A program made the position numbers and the translations under genes. Positions 35,901 through 43,738 of a stretch of 64,000 bases of DNA are shown here, piece by piece. The stretch covers positions 31,579 through 95,578 of the forward strand of contig NZ_RCIH01000011.1 in the NCBI RefSeq assembly GCF_003675855.1, written 5' to 3'. Under the pieces are notes generated by a model. The model did not search any database. It saw only the letters and a list, made by a program, of their open reading frames with translations, and was not told the DNA's origin. Position 1 is the stretch's first letter. Every line of letters begins with the position of its first letter. The DNA comes from Halostella salina (lineage in GTDB: Archaea; Halobacteriota; Halobacteria; Halobacteriales; Natronoarchaeaceae).

Positions 35901-37393
35901 CGGAGCGCGTAGACGCCGCGGTCGGGCACCCAGAGCCGGTCCAGCCCCTCGTACACCTTGCGGGCCCGCTTTCGGGCGCGCTCCCGGACCGCCCCGTCGA
36001 CCGGCGCGAGCGCGAGCGACGCGTACGCCTGCAGAAACGTGGCCGCGGTGTGAGTAAAGCGACCGTCCATGTTCTCCCAGGCGTTCTGACAGCGGACCGG
36101 CAGCCCGTCCTCGGCCAGCGAGTCGTTCAGGCCGTCGAGCGCGTCGCCGAGCGCCTCGGCCACGCGCTCGTCCTCGCCGACCTCGCGCAGGTACTCCGCG
36201 AGGAAGGTGACGACGCTCGCGGTCTGGTCAGCCTGATAGTCCACGTCGTCGCCGTCCTCCAGTCTGGCGTTGGCCCACCCCGGCGCGAGGGAGGCGTCGC
36301 TCGGCCAGACGCGGTGGGGCCAGGTGCCGTCCTCGCGCTGGGTCTCACAGTAGAACGCGGCGCTCTTCGCGAGGTCGCCAACCGGGAGGTCGAGGTCGTC
36401 GCCCGCCGCGGCCACGTACCGGGTGACCTCGGCGTCGTCACGGAACCAGGTGTAGCCGTAGCCGCCGGAGTTGGCGTAGAACGGGTCGAAGTCGGGGCCG
36501 GCGATGTGTGCGCCGTTCTCCGCGGCGAGCAGGTCGAGTGTCCGCACGTCGTCGGCGACCACGGAGCCGAACGGCTGGTCGTCCGGGACGCGCACGGCGA
36601 CGGCGTCGCGGGCGCTCGCGAGCAGCGCGTCGCGGTCGTCGTGGGCGTCGAGCGCGTCGGTGACGCGGTCGATAGCCTCGCCGCGGTCGACCTCGTCGCG
36701 GTCCGACAGCAGCGAGCAGAGCGTCGCAGCCGCCGTCCGGTCGCCCCGCTCCATCGGCGCGCGAAGGACGACGTTCGGCGTGAGGTTCCCCGTCTCGTAC
36801 GGCCCGGCGTCGGAGTCGGTCGGGAACGGCGCGGGGTCGTCGTCGAGCAGGCCGGCGAAGCCAGCCTGCACGTCCCCACCAGCGTCGAACGCCGTCGACG
36901 CGCCGAGGAAGTCGGACTCGGTCCGGTGGAACGTCTCGACGGCGTCCTCGTGGAACAGCGTCCCGACTCGCGCGTCGACGCCGTCCGGGGCGAACGTCGC
37001 CACCGCCACGAGGGTCGGTTCGTCCGGTACGTCGCCGCGCAGTTCGACGCGCGTCAGGTGTCGCTCGTCCAGCGTCAGGTCGTACTGGTGGACGGCGTAG
37101 TCGCCGGCGTCCAGCACCGTCTCGACGAGCGCCGTCTCGCCGACGTAGCGCTGGCGGATGGGTTCCATATCGTCGAACCAGCGCACCGCGCCGTCGGACT
37201 CGACGCCGAACCGCGACCGTCGGATGCCGTACAGCCCGGAAAGTGGGTAGCCGTAGTCGCGGAGTCCGCCGTCCGGGTCGACGTGAACCAGTCGGTCCCC
37301 GTCGCCGGCGAAGGCCCCGGTCGTTCGGAGTTCCTCGGGGAACCGACCGCCCCTGTCGCGTTTGAACGCCTCGATGGCGACGCGAAGTTGCAT
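32936..37393 (-). CDS. cga: Tandem GH15 glucoamylase (glucan 1,4-alpha-glucosidase), two catalytic units in one chain
   Basis: This 1485-residue cytoplasmic-looking protein (no signal) contains two GH15-type (alpha/alpha)6 modules. The first spans about 1-645: YGYTWFRDDAEV (about 313-324), QNAWENMDGRFTHTAATFLQ, and the end motif CATPLGWSHALR (about 630-640). The second begins with a glucodextranase-type N-domain (about 665-930), continues through NFVWSRDLYQAF (about 1023-1034) and RGYSPSTIAAEIASLA, and ends with SATPLSWSMAGF (about 1360-1371). A beta C-terminal domain closes the chain. The paired WxRD and ATPLxWSxA motifs show internal duplication. It releases glucose from maltodextrins. The start ATG at 37391-37393 follows a TATA box at the right distance. 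Confidence 0.88.
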   Translation of the reverse strand: MQLRVAIEAFKRDRGGRFPEELRTTGAFAGDGDRLVHVDPDGGLRDYGYPLSGLYGIRRSRFGVESDGAVRWFDDMEPIRQRYVGETALVETVLDAGDYAVHQYDLTLDERHLTRVELRGDVPDEPTLVAVATFAPDGVDARVGTLFHEDAVETFHRTESDFLGASTAFDAGGDVQAGFAGLLDDDPAPFPTDSDAGPYETGNLTPNVVLRAPMERGDRTAAATLCSLLSDRDEVDRGEAIDRVTDALDAHDDRDALLASARDAVAVRVPDDQPFGSVVADDVRTLDLLAAENGAHIAGPDFDPFYANSGGYGYTWFRDDAEVTRYVAAAGDDLDLPVGDLAKSAAFYCETQREDGTWPHRVWPSDASLAPGWANARLEDGDDVDYQADQTASVVTFLAEYLREVGEDERVAEALGDALDGLNDSLAEDGLPVRCQNAWENMDGRFTHTAATFLQAYASLALAPVDGAVRERARKRARKVYEGLDRLWVPDRGVYALREDRGELDDRLDSGTFALVEAHRAYDEAVGVDDERVDRLASHVETTVDGLWHDPDGSSVRGLRRFEGDDWRTADQDGEKIWSVSTGWGAVALAHLADLTGDDGYLDRAAELLEPLLPGGPLTTETDLLAEQVFDDGTLDCATPLGWSHALRLRAVAMLDARDALPRPSDRVPTGPTDDRVWTTGETYGFGTAADHGSDDPSEVWFACSEGAMTEVRYPRVDLMNLRTVDFLVVDADGGYAARTFDERRTDGWADTLRRETEPAADGSLAFRQTVTEPGDGRGHAWTLTAEYATDPANDAVLVDVEFAAEDGNEYDVYAVADAHLGNRAGGDAGRRVDAAGDAGYALALSADGGAVLRHDDGGVDVDVAAALAAGGRFDWVTVEPAGSDALRTLCSGTDRPAERERLDDEHVVAVGRIAAGVGERTETLALGFGSADDDALRTARAALDRGYDGVREEYDATWRAYLDGLSLPDSVAGNEGLADQYRTALMTLKAVESKRYPGAGVASPCVPWGESVSADVDRGRGYNFVWSRDLYQAFTAFDAVDDVASAREATEYVYEHQQRDDGFVPQNTYVDGRTRWGGEQLDNVAFPAVMAHRLAGRGVSFDELAYGYDDVARSADYVVRNGPDSEQERWEEERGYSPSTIAAEIASLACAADLAADAGERGDALVYLAVADEWAASVEEMTAAADPTGDRDPPYYVRVSRDGDPDAADPLELANDGPTLDERDCLDAGFLELVRLGIKSADDETVRNSVVAVDDAIRVETPHGPGFYRYVGDSYGELLTGPEGADWDITDAGKGRLWPIFTGERGEYELRREGGDDPADLLSAMAGFGNTGRMIPEQVWDAEFPTEFGWSFGEGTGSATPLSWSMAGFVRLAHGVDAGEPVETPTVVRERYAEGDRGAGPSLTVTVRNAAEPAGNRADGGTVTVAGETDGVVVACKTRRETVAERVDGGEFEFEVPADGHVTVAAATHDDPFAGGTSVRRFEP

Positions 37394-37417
37394 GAGGATC
37401 ACACGCTCAAGGGGCCG

Positions 37418-37424
37418 TATAAAG
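37418..37424 (-). promoter_or_regulatory. TATA box of the tandem GH15 gene
   Basis: On the minus strand TTTATAC lies 25-31 bases upstream of the ATG at 37393, giving a leaderless start. It rules against the longer frame opening at 37471. Confidence 0.6.
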
Positions 37425-37520
37425 CTTGGTGTAATATTTTCACGCAGATTTTTTGAGCGTGCTGCGGGCACGCAGGCGGATTCGGAACCGGTTTCAGGTC
37501 GCCATGCGTCGCCCGGAGTG

Positions 37521-37907
37521 ATGACTGATCGAGGACCGCTCGCGACCGTCGAGTCGCTGGCGCTCGTCGCGCTCGGGGGGTTCGCCGGCGCGAACGCGCG
37601 CTACGTCTCCGGCCTCGCCCTGCCGGTGCCGTGGGCGACGCTCTCGGTCAACGTCGTCGGGAGCGCGCTACTCGGCTTCGTCCTCTACGAGGAAGCGTAT
37701 CTCGGCGCGTTCTCGCGGCAGTTCCGGGTCGCGCTCGGGACGGGGTTTCTCTCTTCGCTGACGACCTACAGCACCTTCGCCGTGGAGACGGCGTCGCTCT
37801 CGCCGGGGCTTGCGCTGGTAAACGTGCTCGGCAACTACGCGCTCGGCTTCGCGGGCGTCGCGCTCGGTCGGTGGGCGGCACTGTCCGTCGCGGGGGCTGC
37901 GAAATGA
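37521..37907 (+). CDS. crcB: CrcB-family fluoride channel subunit (first half)
   Basis: This 128-residue protein has four hydrophobic segments. Fluc signatures are present: GGFAGANARYVSG (the GGxxGAxxRY loop of helix 1) and TLSVNVVGSALLGF in helix 2. GTGFLSSLTTYSTFAVET in helix 3 holds the central Na+/F- pore Ser/Thr and Phe box. The ATG at 37521 gives the canonical N-terminus. The stop overlaps the next crcB by four bases (ATGA). Paired unequal CrcB proteins form a dual-topology heterodimer that exports fluoride. No crcB-type riboswitch was recognised upstream; a small hairpin (37458-37472) is there instead. Confidence 0.92.
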   Translation: MTDRGPLATVESLALVALGGFAGANARYVSGLALPVPWATLSVNVVGSALLGFVLYEEAYLGAFSRQFRVALGTGFLSSLTTYSTFAVETASLSPGLALVNVLGNYALGFAGVALGRWAALSVAGAAK

Positions 37908-38281
37908 CGAAGACGGCTTCGCTGGCGAGCGGCGTGAGTCCGGCGTACCTCGTCGGCGTCGGCGGCGTCCTCGGCGCGGTCGCTCGCCATCTGGTGTACG
38001 TCGGGCTGAAGGACGGCGACGACGTGCCGCGGGCGACCCTCGCCGTCAACGTCGTCGGCAGTTTCGCGCTCGGCGCGCTGACGGCGGCCGGAGTCGGGGA
38101 GTCGGCCGCCCTGCTGCTCGGGACGGGAGCCTGCGGCGCGTTCACGACGTTCTCGTCGTTCTCGGTGGAGACGGTACAGCTGTGGGACGCGGGGAACCGG
38201 CGGGCGGCGGCCGCGAACGCGGTCCTCAACCTGACGTGTTCGCTCGCGGCCGTCGCGCTCGGGTGGCTCGTCGCGGCCTGA
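37904..38281 (+). CDS. crcB: CrcB-family fluoride channel subunit (second half)
   Basis: This 125-residue partner of the preceding gene has four hydrophobic segments. VGVGGVLGAVARHLVYV and TLAVNVVGSFALG match the Fluc motif set, and ACGAFTTFSSFSVETVQLW carries the FTTFSSF pore box. Helix 1 has GAVARH instead of GANARY, so the two halves are clearly paralogous and not interchangeable. It starts inside the previous stop (ATGA) and so is co-translated. Together they make the heterodimeric F- channel typical of haloarchaea. Confidence 0.92.
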   Translation: MTKTASLASGVSPAYLVGVGGVLGAVARHLVYVGLKDGDDVPRATLAVNVVGSFALGALTAAGVGESAALLLGTGACGAFTTFSSFSVETVQLWDAGNRRAAAANAVLNLTCSLAAVALGWLVAA

Positions 38282-38437
38282 TCAGAGCAGGAGCGGCACC
38301 GCGAACGCCACCAGCAGGCCGACCGCCAGCACGGCGAAGCCGATGCCGACCTGCCGGTTGGTGTACGGGCTCTGGGGTGCGGTGCTCCGCCCGGCGTCCT
38401 CGTCCTCGGGCACGTCGGAGTCGTGGTCGCTCGTCAT
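38282..38437 (-). CDS. Single-helix small membrane protein
   Basis: This 51-residue protein has an acidic soluble N-terminus (MTSDHDSDVPEDEDAGRS) and one hydrophobic C-terminal helix (VGIGFAVLAVGLLVAFAVPLLL). Such tail-anchored miniproteins are frequent in haloarchaea and have no known function. The start ATG at 38435-38437 is chosen because everything further upstream is basic and cysteine-rich. It abuts the end of the crcB pair (no gap) in convergent orientation. Confidence is limited by its small size, but the haloarchaeal acidic-then-helix pattern is convincing. Confidence 0.6.
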   Translation of the reverse strand: MTSDHDSDVPEDEDAGRSTAPQSPYTNRQVGIGFAVLAVGLLVAFAVPLLL

Positions 38438-38600
38438 GGCCGGACGTTTCGCGCTGTGGAACTTATACTGTTTGCTCTCACTGTGTCCCGGTGATCGCCT
38501 GCACCGCCACCGGCGACTACCGTACGTGGGGAGACACTCTGAAAAACCCGAAGCACTCGCGGATGGACAGCGATAAGTCGCCGATGGAACGGATCGGCGT

Positions 38601-40271
38601 ATGGACATCGAACGCGAGTGGTGGAAGGAGGCCGTCGTCTATCAGGTGTATCCGCGGAGCTTCAACGACACCGACGGCGACGGGGTCGGCGACCTCCGCG
38701 GCGTGATCGAGAAGGTGGACTACCTCGACGACCTGGGCGTCGACGTGGTGTGGCTGAATCCGGTGTACGAGTCGCCCGACGCCGACAACGGCTACGACAT
38801 CGCGGACTACCGCTCCATCAAGGCGCAGTTCGGCACGATGGGCGACTGGGAGGAGTTGCTCGACGAACTCCACTCCCGGGACATGCGCCTCATCATGGAC
38901 CTCGTCGTGAACCACACCTCCGACGAGCACGACTGGTTCGTCAGGTCCCGGGACCCGGAGAGCGAGTACCACGACTACTACTACTGGCGCGACGGGGATG
39001 GCGAGGACCCCCCGAACAACTGGCGCTCGTTCTTCTCCGGGTCGGCGTGGACGTACGACGAGGCGGTCGGCCAGTACTACCTCCACCTGTTCGACGAGAA
39101 GCAGCCGGACCTCAACTGGCGCAACGAGGCCGTCCGCGACGAGGTGTTCGAGATGATGAACTGGTGGCTGGAGAAGGGGATCGACGGCTTCCGGATGGAC
39201 GTCATCAACCTCATCTCGAAGGCCGAGGGCCTGCCCAGCGGCGACCCGGACGAGGGGCTGCCGAGAGCCGAACACTACGTCAGCGGGCCGCGCTTCGGCG
39301 AGTACATGGCCGAGATGGACGAGCGCGTGCTCGCCGACCGCGACATCATGACCGTGGGGGAGATGATCGACGTGGACGCCGCCGAGGGCCGCGAGTACGT
39401 CGCCGGCGACGACGGCCTCGACATGCTGATCCACTTCGAGCACATGGGCGTCGACACCGGCGACGGGAAGTGGGACGTGACCGGGCTGGACCTGCTCGAA
39501 CTGAAGGAGGTGATCTCGGCGTGGCAGAACGAACTCCACGGCGAGGGGTGGAACTGCCTCTACCTCTCGAACCACGACCAGCCCCGGCAGGTGTCGCGGT
39601 TCGGCGACGACGGCGAGTACCGCGTCGAGTCGGCCAAGATGCTCGCCACCTTCCTCCACACCCTGCAGGGGACCCCGTTCGTCTTCCAGGGCGAGGAGAT
39701 CGGGATGACGAACAACGAGTTCGGGAGCGTCGACGAGTTCCGCGACGTGGAGTCGACCAACTTCGCGGAGCACGCCGTCGAGCGCGGCGAGTTCGACGAG
39801 GCGGACGAGGTGCTCCCGCTGCTGAACGACCGGAGCCGCGACCACGCCCGCACCCCGGTCCAGTGGACTGACGGCGAGCGAGCCGGGTTCACCGACGGCG
39901 AGCCGTGGATTCAGGTCAACGACAACCACGAGTCCGTCAACGTCGCGGCCGCTCGCGAGGACCCGGACTCCGTCTGGCACCACTACCGGGACCTCATCGA
40001 CCTCCGCACGGAGCGCGACGTCGTGGTGTACGGCGACTACGACCTGCTCCTGCCCGACCACGAGGAAGTGTACGCGTTCACCCGAACGCTCGGCGACGAG
40101 CGCCTGCTGACCGTCTGTAACTTCTTCGACGGCGAGCCGACGTTCGAACTGCCCGACGAGGTCGAGTACGACGATGCCGACCTGCTCCTCGCGAACTACG
40201 ACGACGCCGGCGACGATCCGGCCGCGTTCACGCTCCGGCCGTACGAGGCGCGGGTGTACGACCTGCACTGA
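38601..40271 (+). CDS. GH13 alpha-glucosidase, oligo-1,6-glucosidase-like
   Basis: This 556-residue enzyme has the GH13 TIM-barrel landmarks: YQVYPRSFNDTDGDGVGDL (conserved region VI), LVVNHTSDEH (region I), GFRMDVIN (region II, nucleophile Asp200), TVGEM (region III, acid/base Glu254) and LSNHDQPR (region IV, Asp326). The residue after the nucleophile is Val201; in this subfamily Val goes with alpha-1,6 (isomaltose) cleavage, and Ala/Thr with alpha-1,4. It has no signal, so it is intracellular. It lies near the tandem glucoamylase (1.2 kb away, opposite strand), so the two may finish maltodextrin degradation together. Trehalose synthase lacks this architecture. Confidence 0.92.
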   Translation: MDIEREWWKEAVVYQVYPRSFNDTDGDGVGDLRGVIEKVDYLDDLGVDVVWLNPVYESPDADNGYDIADYRSIKAQFGTMGDWEELLDELHSRDMRLIMDLVVNHTSDEHDWFVRSRDPESEYHDYYYWRDGDGEDPPNNWRSFFSGSAWTYDEAVGQYYLHLFDEKQPDLNWRNEAVRDEVFEMMNWWLEKGIDGFRMDVINLISKAEGLPSGDPDEGLPRAEHYVSGPRFGEYMAEMDERVLADRDIMTVGEMIDVDAAEGREYVAGDDGLDMLIHFEHMGVDTGDGKWDVTGLDLLELKEVISAWQNELHGEGWNCLYLSNHDQPRQVSRFGDDGEYRVESAKMLATFLHTLQGTPFVFQGEEIGMTNNEFGSVDEFRDVESTNFAEHAVERGEFDEADEVLPLLNDRSRDHARTPVQWTDGERAGFTDGEPWIQVNDNHESVNVAAAREDPDSVWHHYRDLIDLRTERDVVVYGDYDLLLPDHEEVYAFTRTLGDERLLTVCNFFDGEPTFELPDEVEYDDADLLLANYDDAGDDPAAFTLRPYEARVYDLH

Positions 40272-40283
40272 CTCGGGCCGGGC

Positions 40284-41504
40284 TCACTCGCCGTCCGCCG
40301 GGCTATCCCCGGAAGCCGCCCCTCCGTTCTCGGACGACGCGTCGGCAGCCTCGGTCCCATTCTGGCCGGCCGCGTCACTCGTCTCCGCGACCGATGCGCC
40401 GACCGAATCGCCCATCTCAACGTCTGACGTGAGCGGCTCCCCGTGGAGCAGTTCGGGGAGGACGACGCGGACCGCTTCCAGAATCAGGACGAACAGGATC
40501 GGCAGCAGGAAAAAGCCGTACCAGCCAAAGAGGACCGGGCCGAGGAGGTAGCCGAACAGCAGCATGGTCGTGTCGATCTTTCGACCCGTGATGTACGGCT
40601 GGAGGAACGTCTGCGGGAGGATGTCGAGGACCAGGAAGTAGGCGACCAGCACGCCGCCGACGAACGCGAGCGACGCGCCGTCGCCCCGGAACGCCTGCAC
40701 CGCGAGGTAGGCGACCACCGGGAGATACACCACTTTCCCGACGACGAGCGGGATCAGGCTGGCGAACCCGGTCAGCACCGCGAGCGCGGGGACGACGGGG
40801 ACGGCCAGCCCGCCGGGCGCGAGGAGGTTCGTCGCCCAGTACGCGACGCCGGCGATGACCGACATGGCGAGGACGAACAGGAAGTTGCCGAAGAAGACCG
40901 AGGAGAGGTCGGTGTCTACCGCCTCGGCGTAGGCGTACACCACGGTGTCGCGGCCGCCGAACAGCCGGACGAGCGCGTCGGAAAGCTCACCGTCGTTCGA
41001 CAGGAGGAAGTGGGTCAGCGTCAGCGCCAGCCCGAGCAGCAGCGCGCCGCCGGCGACGGCCGACACCACGGTACGCCCGGCCTGAAGCACGGTCAGCAGC
41101 GTCCCCTGTGGGTCCGAGACGGCTTGCCGCGGGCTTCGGACGGCCGACAGCAGCGCCTCGCGCTGCTGCTCGGGGAGCGCGTCCAGCGCTCCGCCGACCG
41201 GCGGCCCGCCCGCGCCGCCGGTGACCCCCTGCACCGCGTTGAAGAGCTGGACCCCGATGTAGAGGAGCAGGCCGATCACTGGCAGCAGGACCGTCAGCAC
41301 CGTCAGCGTGGCGGCTATCCCGTCGGAGTCGACCGCCGCGCTGATCCGCCGACAGATCGGGCGGGTCGCGTAGTAGCCGAAGACGCCGAGCGTCAGCAGC
41401 CCCACGAACGAGTAGGCGACGTACGCGGCGACGGCGGCGAGCGCGCTCACGAACAGCAACCACCCGAGGCGAGCGTGGTCGGACTGCAGTCCGTCGGTTC
41501 CCAT
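40284..41504 (-). CDS. AI-2E family (PerM-like) transporter
   Basis: This 406-residue membrane protein has the AI-2E/PerM topology: two N-terminal helices (LGWLLFVSALAAVAAYVAYS), a helical mid-region without membrane segments (about 105-170), then five or six helices. FGYLLGPVLFGWYGFFLLP is the typical late helix pair with the GPxLFGxxG motif. The acidic C-terminal tail (about 365-406) is Ser/Ala/Glu-rich. Members have been linked to autoinducer-2 or to Na+/H+ exchange, so the substrate is open. I start at the ATG at 41502-41504, just before the first helix. It converges with the GH13 gene, 12 bases apart. Confidence 0.85.
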   Translation of the reverse strand: MGTDGLQSDHARLGWLLFVSALAAVAAYVAYSFVGLLTLGVFGYYATRPICRRISAAVDSDGIAATLTVLTVLLPVIGLLLYIGVQLFNAVQGVTGGAGGPPVGGALDALPEQQREALLSAVRSPRQAVSDPQGTLLTVLQAGRTVVSAVAGGALLLGLALTLTHFLLSNDGELSDALVRLFGGRDTVVYAYAEAVDTDLSSVFFGNFLFVLAMSVIAGVAYWATNLLAPGGLAVPVVPALAVLTGFASLIPLVVGKVVYLPVVAYLAVQAFRGDGASLAFVGGVLVAYFLVLDILPQTFLQPYITGRKIDTTMLLFGYLLGPVLFGWYGFFLLPILFVLILEAVRVVLPELLHGEPLTSDVEMGDSVGASVAETSDAAGQNGTEAADASSENGGAASGDSPADGE

Positions 41505-41649
41505 ACCGGCGGGACGACGGCCCCGGGGAAACGCGTCCGGGGTACCGCTCGGGGTTCCGACGGGTCGCCGGCGCGGCACCTGTCCGCGCGCATCCGACCG
41601 CCGGTGTCGAAACGGTCAAACGCCCCACGTGCGAAGGTCCCGGTAGTAA

Positions 41650-42462
41650 ATGCTGACGAAGCGCATCATCCCCTGCATCGACGTGGACGTCGACGACGAC
41701 GGGAACCCGGCGGTGTACACGGGGGTCAACTTCGAGGACCTCAAGTACACCGGCGACCCCGTCGAGATGGCCAAGCGGTACAACGAGGCGGGGGCCGACG
41801 AGTTCGTCTTCCTCGACATCACCGCCTCGGCGGACGGCCGCGAGACGATGCTCGGCGTCGTCGAGGACGTGGCCGACGAGGTGTTCATCCCCCTCACCGT
41901 GGGCGGCGGCATCCGCACCCGCGACGACGTGAAGGAGACGCTCCGGGCCGGCGCGGACAAGGTGTCGATAAACACCGGCGCGCTGGAACGGCCCGAACTG
42001 ATCACCGAGGGCGCGGAGTCCTTTGGCAGCCAGTGCATCGTCATCAGCGTCGACGCGCGCCGGCGCTTCGACGAGGCCGGGGAACACTACGCGCAGGTCG
42101 ACGGCGAGTCCTGCTGGTTCGAGTGCACCGTCAAGGGCGGCCGCGAGGGCACCGGCGTCGACGTGATCGAGTGGGCGCGCGAGGCCGAACGGCGCGGCGC
42201 GGGCGAACTGTTCGTCAACTCCATCGACGCCGACGGCACGAAGGAGGGGTACGACATCCCGCTGACGAAGGGCGTCTGCGACGCCGTCTCGACGCCCGTG
42301 ATCGCCTCGTCGGGCTGTGGCGGCCCGGAGGACGCCCACGAGGTGTTCACCGAGGCGAACGCCGACGCGGCGCTCGCCGCCTCCATCTTCCACTTCGACG
42401 AGTACTCGATCCGGGAGGTCAAGGAGTACCTCGCGGAGCGGGACGTGCCGGTGCGGCTGTAA
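41650..42462 (+). CDS. hisF: Imidazole glycerol phosphate synthase cyclase subunit
   Basis: This 270-residue (beta/alpha)8 enzyme begins [17 protein letters not shown], with catalytic Asp11 in the conserved IPCLD strand. It continues with [19 protein letters not shown] and the mid-barrel acid Asp135 in [26 protein letters not shown] is the second phosphate-binding loop. HisF takes the ammonia from HisH and PRFAR to give IGP and AICAR in histidine synthesis. Haloarchaeal his genes are scattered, so the lack of neighbours from the pathway is expected. The start ATG at 41650 gives the family N-terminus exactly. Confidence 0.96.
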   Translation: MLTKRIIPCIDVDVDDDGNPAVYTGVNFEDLKYTGDPVEMAKRYNEAGADEFVFLDITASADGRETMLGVVEDVADEVFIPLTVGGGIRTRDDVKETLRAGADKVSINTGALERPELITEGAESFGSQCIVISVDARRRFDEAGEHYAQVDGESCWFECTVKGGREGTGVDVIEWAREAERRGAGELFVNSIDADGTKEGYDIPLTKGVCDAVSTPVIASSGCGGPEDAHEVFTEANADAALAASIFHFDEYSIREVKEYLAERDVPVRL

Positions 42463-42540
42463 CCCCGAGCGGGTGGGGCGAGCGAGATACCGACCGCCCG
42501 CCGGCAGCTTTTTCTCCGCGTCGCCGAACTGGTAACCAGA

Positions 42541-43368
42541 ATGGAGTGGCGCTGCGAGTGGTGCGGGAAACCTCACGAGGAGAACGACCCGCCCTGCGAC
42601 GAGTGCGGCCACGGGAAGTTCGAGGAGGCGGTCGTGCAGGTCCCCGAAACCGACGACGAGAACTCGATGCTGGTCTGGGTCTGCGAGGAGTGCGGCCGCA
42701 ACCACCCGAAGAACTCGCCGCCGTGTAGCCGCTGTGGCCACATGCAGCTCCGGAAGGAGGTCCAGGAGTTCGACGAGTCGGAGCTACGGAGCGCCAGCTA
42801 CCTCGACGTGGGCAAGGAGTACGTCGCGGCGGGCGTCGCGCTGGTCGCCGTCGTCGCGCTGGTCGCGGCGGGCGTGATCCCGGTGCCCGGCCTCGGCGGC
42901 CCCGACCTCGCCGACGTGCCCGGCGATGCGGAGTCGGCTGACGGGTTCGACCTGACGGCGGTCGAGTCGGGGATCGCTGACGGCATCAACGAGCGCCGCG
43001 CCGAGGACGGCGTCGGCGACCTCCGGAGCGGCGGGGACCTCGACGCGGTCGCCGAGCGCTACAACAAGCTCCGGGTCGGCCAGCGCTACGGCGACTACGA
43101 GGCCGAACGGCCGAGCGAGAGCTACCGGCAGGTCGGGTACGACTGCAGCCGCGAGCCGGTGACGCAGTCGGGCGTGATCCCGGCTCGGAACGACGAGCGG
43201 CCGCTCGAAACGTACGGGAGCGAGGACGAACTCGCGGCGACGGTCGTGATGGACTTCACGATGCGGTCCGACGGCGAGGGGCTGCTCGACGCCGACCGCG
43301 AGGCGGTGGGCGTCGACGTCCACGTCGCGCCGGACGGGGCGGTGTACGTGACCGTGACGGCGTGTTAG
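42541..43368 (+). CDS. Membrane-anchored double zinc-ribbon protein with degenerate CAP domain
   Basis: This 275-residue protein starts with two near-identical zinc ribbons: Cys5, 8, 19, 22 (CEWCGK...CDECGH) and Cys48, 51, 62, 65 (CEECGR...CSRCGH). A transmembrane helix at about 91-114 leads to a domain that looks like a CAP/SCP fold: [20 protein letters not shown] (the CAP helix I pattern) and the closing [17 protein letters not shown]. The CAP histidines and glutamates are missing, so it is probably not catalytic. The ribbons would be cytoplasmic and the CAP-like part outside. It converges with rpoL, overlapping by four bases. Confidence 0.78.
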   Translation: MEWRCEWCGKPHEENDPPCDECGHGKFEEAVVQVPETDDENSMLVWVCEECGRNHPKNSPPCSRCGHMQLRKEVQEFDESELRSASYLDVGKEYVAAGVALVAVVALVAAGVIPVPGLGGPDLADVPGDAESADGFDLTAVESGIADGINERRAEDGVGDLRSGGDLDAVAERYNKLRVGQRYGDYEAERPSESYRQVGYDCSREPVTQSGVIPARNDERPLETYGSEDELAATVVMDFTMRSDGEGLLDADREAVGVDVHVAPDGAVYVTVTAC

Positions 43369-43649
43369 GCCGCGGCCTCGAACGCGTCGCGGAAGGAGGT
43401 CGTCTTCTCGGTGACGCGCTCGGTCGCCTGCTCCAGCGCGTCGAGCGGTTCGGTGCCGTCCTCGGTCTTGACGGTGAGGATCGGCTCGGTCTGGCCGCCG
43501 GACTGCTCGGGGTTGACGTCGTAGGTCGCGGCGGAGACGCCGTCGGTCTCCAGCAGCGCGCCCTTGAGGACGTTCATGAACGTGTGGTCCTCTCCACCGA
43601 TCTCGATGGAGAGTTCGCCCTCGGTGTTGTCGATAACGCGGAGTTCCAT
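43365..43649 (-). CDS. rpoL: DNA-directed RNA polymerase subunit L
   Basis: This 94-residue protein begins [23 protein letters not shown], followed by [23 protein letters not shown], the RpoL/Rpb11 signature (helix with LxxxLL...V..A.Y..P). It pairs with RpoD as the platform for archaeal RNA polymerase assembly. The start ATG at 43647-43649 gives the standard N-terminus. The stop overlaps the end of the convergent zinc-ribbon gene by four bases. It is divergent from the rhomboid gene, with about 90 bases between them. Confidence 0.95.
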   Translation of the reverse strand: MELRVIDNTEGELSIEIGGEDHTFMNVLKGALLETDGVSAATYDVNPEQSGGQTEPILTVKTEDGTEPLDALEQATERVTEKTTSFRDAFEAAA

Positions 43650-43738
43650 GGGGTACGGTACTGCCGAGCGCCGTTTGTAGCTTACGAACCCCGCCCGCGA
43701 ACAGCAGGCATATGTCGCACGGGTGCCTGTCGCCCGAT

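Noticed and set aside
37394..37520. Possible crcB-type fluoride riboswitch before the crcB pair
   Set aside because: I could not match the conserved helix and pseudoknot pattern; only a small CGTGC/GCACG hairpin at 37458-37472 is visible.
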